From contig RKSK01000132.1 of NCBI GenBank assembly GCA_007570915.1, positions 1 through 7,179 of the forward strand: a stretch of DNA of 7,179 nt, written 5' to 3'. Below are positions 5,880 to 7,179 of this stretch, in pieces. The position numbers were made by a program, and so were the translations under genes. The notes under the pieces were generated by a model. It worked only from the letters and a program-made list of their open reading frames with translations, made no database searches and was not told the DNA's origin. The stretch comes from Cenarchaeum sp. (GTDB lineage: Archaea; Thermoproteota; Nitrososphaeria; Nitrososphaerales; Nitrosopumilaceae). Each line of letters begins with the position of its first letter. The stretch's first letter is position 1.

Positions 5880-5967
5880 GTGCCGCGCCTGCATGATAGT
5901 CGCACTCGAGGGGACAGACCAGGCCGGCAAGGGCACGCAGGCGGCCTTGCTCGCGCGCGCGCTGCGC
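5880..5967 (+). repeat. intact copy of the direct repeat (tmk 5' end)
   Basis: This is the functional copy of the ~85-base sequence whose degenerate partner is at 4274-4358, in the same orientation. It spans the bases before the tmk start and the P-loop codons. The identical core is 5926-5950. Confidence 0.75.
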
Positions 5968-6474
5968 CGGCGCGGCACGGCCTGCTCGCTCCTCAGCCTG
6001 CCTGACTATGCGACGCCTGTGGGCCGCGTCCTGCGCTCCATCCTCGCGTCACGGCGGGAGGTGCGGCCGCAGGTCATCCACGCGCTAATGTCGGCCAACC
6101 GCTGGGAGGCCCTCCCGCGCATAGAGCGCGCGCTCGCGGCCGGCAGGCTGGTCATAATGGACCGCTATTACCACTCCAATGTCGCCTATGGCGCGGCCAA
6201 CGGCCTGCGCAGGGCGTGGCTAGAGTCCCTTGACGCGGGCATGCCGCGCAGCGACATTGTCGTGCTGCTCGACTCGCGCGGCGCCGAGTCGTTTAGGCGC
6301 AAGCCGTCGGGCCGCGACCGCTTTGAGCGCGACGCGGAGTTTTTGCGCAGGGTGTCGCGCGAGTACCGCCGCATGGCGCGCCGCGGCCGCTGGCACGTGA
6401 TAGACGCGTCGCTCCCGCGCGAGGGCATCCACGCGCGGATCCTGGGCATAGTCACGCGGGGGTTGCGCGCATGA
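5893..6474 (+). CDS. tmk: thymidylate kinase (dTMP kinase, EC 2.7.4.9)
   Basis: A 193-residue cytosolic kinase that phosphorylates dTMP to dTDP with ATP, needed for dTTP synthesis; the length is near the family norm of ~200. The P-loop is EGTDQAGKGTQ (6-16), the substrate-binding DRY motif lies in VIMDRYYHSNVAYG (87-100), and the LID region is RRKPSGRDRFE (135-145), rich in arginine like type II TMP kinases. The strand DIVVLLD (121-127) precedes the LID. One oddity is Gly after the P-loop lysine, GKGTQ, where most TMP kinases have Ser or Thr; GKGTQ is more typical of adenylate kinases, but the DRY and LID motifs favour dTMP kinase. The ATG lies about 28 bases beyond a TATA box, so it is probably leaderless. 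The stop overlaps the start of the HD-domain gene (ATGA). A broken copy of its 5' end is at 4274-4358. Confidence 0.9.
   Translation: MIVALEGTDQAGKGTQAALLARALRRRGTACSLLSLPDYATPVGRVLRSILASRREVRPQVIHALMSANRWEALPRIERALAAGRLVIMDRYYHSNVAYGAANGLRRAWLESLDAGMPRSDIVVLLDSRGAESFRRKPSGRDRFERDAEFLRRVSREYRRMARRGRWHVIDASLPREGIHARILGIVTRGLRA
6458..6464 (+). promoter_or_regulatory. possible Shine-Dalgarno site before the HD-domain gene
   Basis: GGGGGTT inside the tmk coding end differs at two bases from GGAGGTG and ends six bases before the ATG at 6471. Together with the ATGA overlap it suggests reinitiation-type coupling. The match is weak and G-runs are frequent here. Confidence 0.3.
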
Positions 6475-7179
6475 CGACTGAGATCATCGACCCCGTGCAC
6501 GGCTTTATCGTGGCCGACGAGGCCGAGATGCGCGTCATAGACGACCCCGCGTTCCAGCGCCTCCGCCGCATAAACCAGCTGGCCGGCGCGCACATGGTGT
6601 ATCCGGGCGCGCGCCACGCGCGCTTTGAGCACTCGCTGGGCACGATGCACATATCCGGCATGGCCGCGTCCTCGCTCATGTCGCGCGGCGGGCTCACCGA
6701 GTCGCAGGCGCGCGCGCTGCGCCTCGCGGGCCTCGTGCACGACATCGGCCATGGCCCGTTCTCGCACCTCTTCGAGTCGGTCCTGCGCGCGCACGGCGGG
6801 CTCGGCGGGGCGGGACACGAGGGGATCGGCAGGCGCATACTCGCCGGGACGTCGCTCGGCGACGCGCTCGGCAGGGAGCGCCGGCGCGTCGCGAGCCTCG
6901 CCTTTGGCGGGCCGGCGCCGTCCGCCCTGCCGGAGATAATCTCCGGGGTCATGGGCACCGACACGATGGACTACCTCCTGCGCGACGGCCACTTTACGGG
7001 CTCGGAGCACGCGCGCGTCGACCACCGCCGCCTCGTCTCCTCGCTCGTGCGCCTCAGGGGCCGCATGGGCCTTGCGCGCTCGGCCCTGCACTCCTTCGAG
7101 TCGATGATGCACTCGCGCCGCCAGATGTTCCGGACCGTCTACTTTCACAGGGCCGTGCGCGCGGCCCAGTCGACGATAC
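6471..7179 (+). CDS. HD-domain phosphohydrolase, SAMHD1/dGTPase-like (COG1078), 3'-truncated
   Basis: 236 residues are visible before the window ends; the family usually exceeds 350. Members are metal-dependent hydrolases, several of them dNTP triphosphohydrolases that cut dNTPs to nucleoside and triphosphate. The signature is clear: DPVHGFI at the start (7-13), RFEHSLG (R51, H54), the HD motif in LVHDIGHGPFSH (H90, D91, H94, H99), GHEG (H116) and GTDTMDYLLRD (D164, Y168, D172). Compared with human SAMHD1 these match the metal and substrate residues R164, H167, H206, D207, H210, H215, H233, D311, Y315 and D319, but Thr165 stands where SAMHD1 has Lys312. The ATG overlaps the tmk stop (ATGA), so the two are co-translated. 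A dTMP kinase making dTTP precursors beside a dNTPase suggests dNTP pool control. The substrate itself is not shown. Confidence 0.9.
   Translation, partial: MTTEIIDPVHGFIVADEAEMRVIDDPAFQRLRRINQLAGAHMVYPGARHARFEHSLGTMHISGMAASSLMSRGGLTESQARALRLAGLVHDIGHGPFSHLFESVLRAHGGLGGAGHEGIGRRILAGTSLGDALGRERRRVASLAFGGPAPSALPEIISGVMGTDTMDYLLRDGHFTGSEHARVDHRRLVSSLVRLRGRMGLARSALHSFESMMHSRRQMFRTVYFHRAVRAAQSTI

Noticed and set aside
6186..7148. 320-residue open frame on the minus strand
   Set aside because: It is antisense to tmk and the HD protein, with shadow-type composition and no promoter or motif.
1..7179. CRISPR arrays, tRNA or rRNA genes, transposases
   Set aside because: I saw no spaced repeat array, tRNA-like cloverleaf, rRNA core sequence or transposase/integrase motif on either strand.

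Overview
The window looks archaeal, most likely from a GC-rich member of the Nitrososphaerota (Thaumarchaeota), perhaps a Cenarchaeum-like lineage. The lineage call is an inference. Five transcription units have a TATA-like box about 26-28 bases before the start codon, the layout of leaderless archaeal genes. Internal genes of the units are instead joined by GTGA, TGATG or ATGA overlaps, two of them preceded by G-rich Shine-Dalgarno-like runs. Isoleucine ATA and arginine AGG are common despite a base composition near 70% GC.

Layout. (1) 1-1936 (+): the 3' part of a MacB/LolD-type ABC ATPase, overlapped by four bases by a gene for an exported, C-terminally anchored beta-sandwich protein, probably the surface-facing partner of the transporter. 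(2) 1968-3811 (+): a small protein with a C-terminal hydrophobic helix, translationally coupled to an ABC1/UbiB atypical kinase. (3) 3812-4204 (-): an Hsp20 chaperone whose stop codon directly abuts the UbiB stop, with no base between them. (4) 4205-4541: a 337-base divergent gap holding two promoters and a decayed copy of the first ~85 bases of the thymidylate kinase gene found 1.6 kb downstream. (5) 4542-5366 (+): a visibly AT-richer gene whose C-terminal half carries the R-S-E signature of a mono-ADP-ribosyltransferase. (6) 5489-5749 (+): a small conserved-looking protein with a TTG start and a clean T-run terminator. (7) 5893-7179 (+): thymidylate kinase coupled by ATGA to a SAMHD1-like HD phosphohydrolase that runs off the window end, a pairing that suggests control of dNTP pools.

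The most unusual segment is 4274-5967. Direct repeats of the tmk 5' end, one broken and one intact, bracket the candidate ADP-ribosyltransferase gene and the small TTG-start gene. This may mark an insertion into tmk that left a restored copy on one side and a fragment on the other, or an older duplication.
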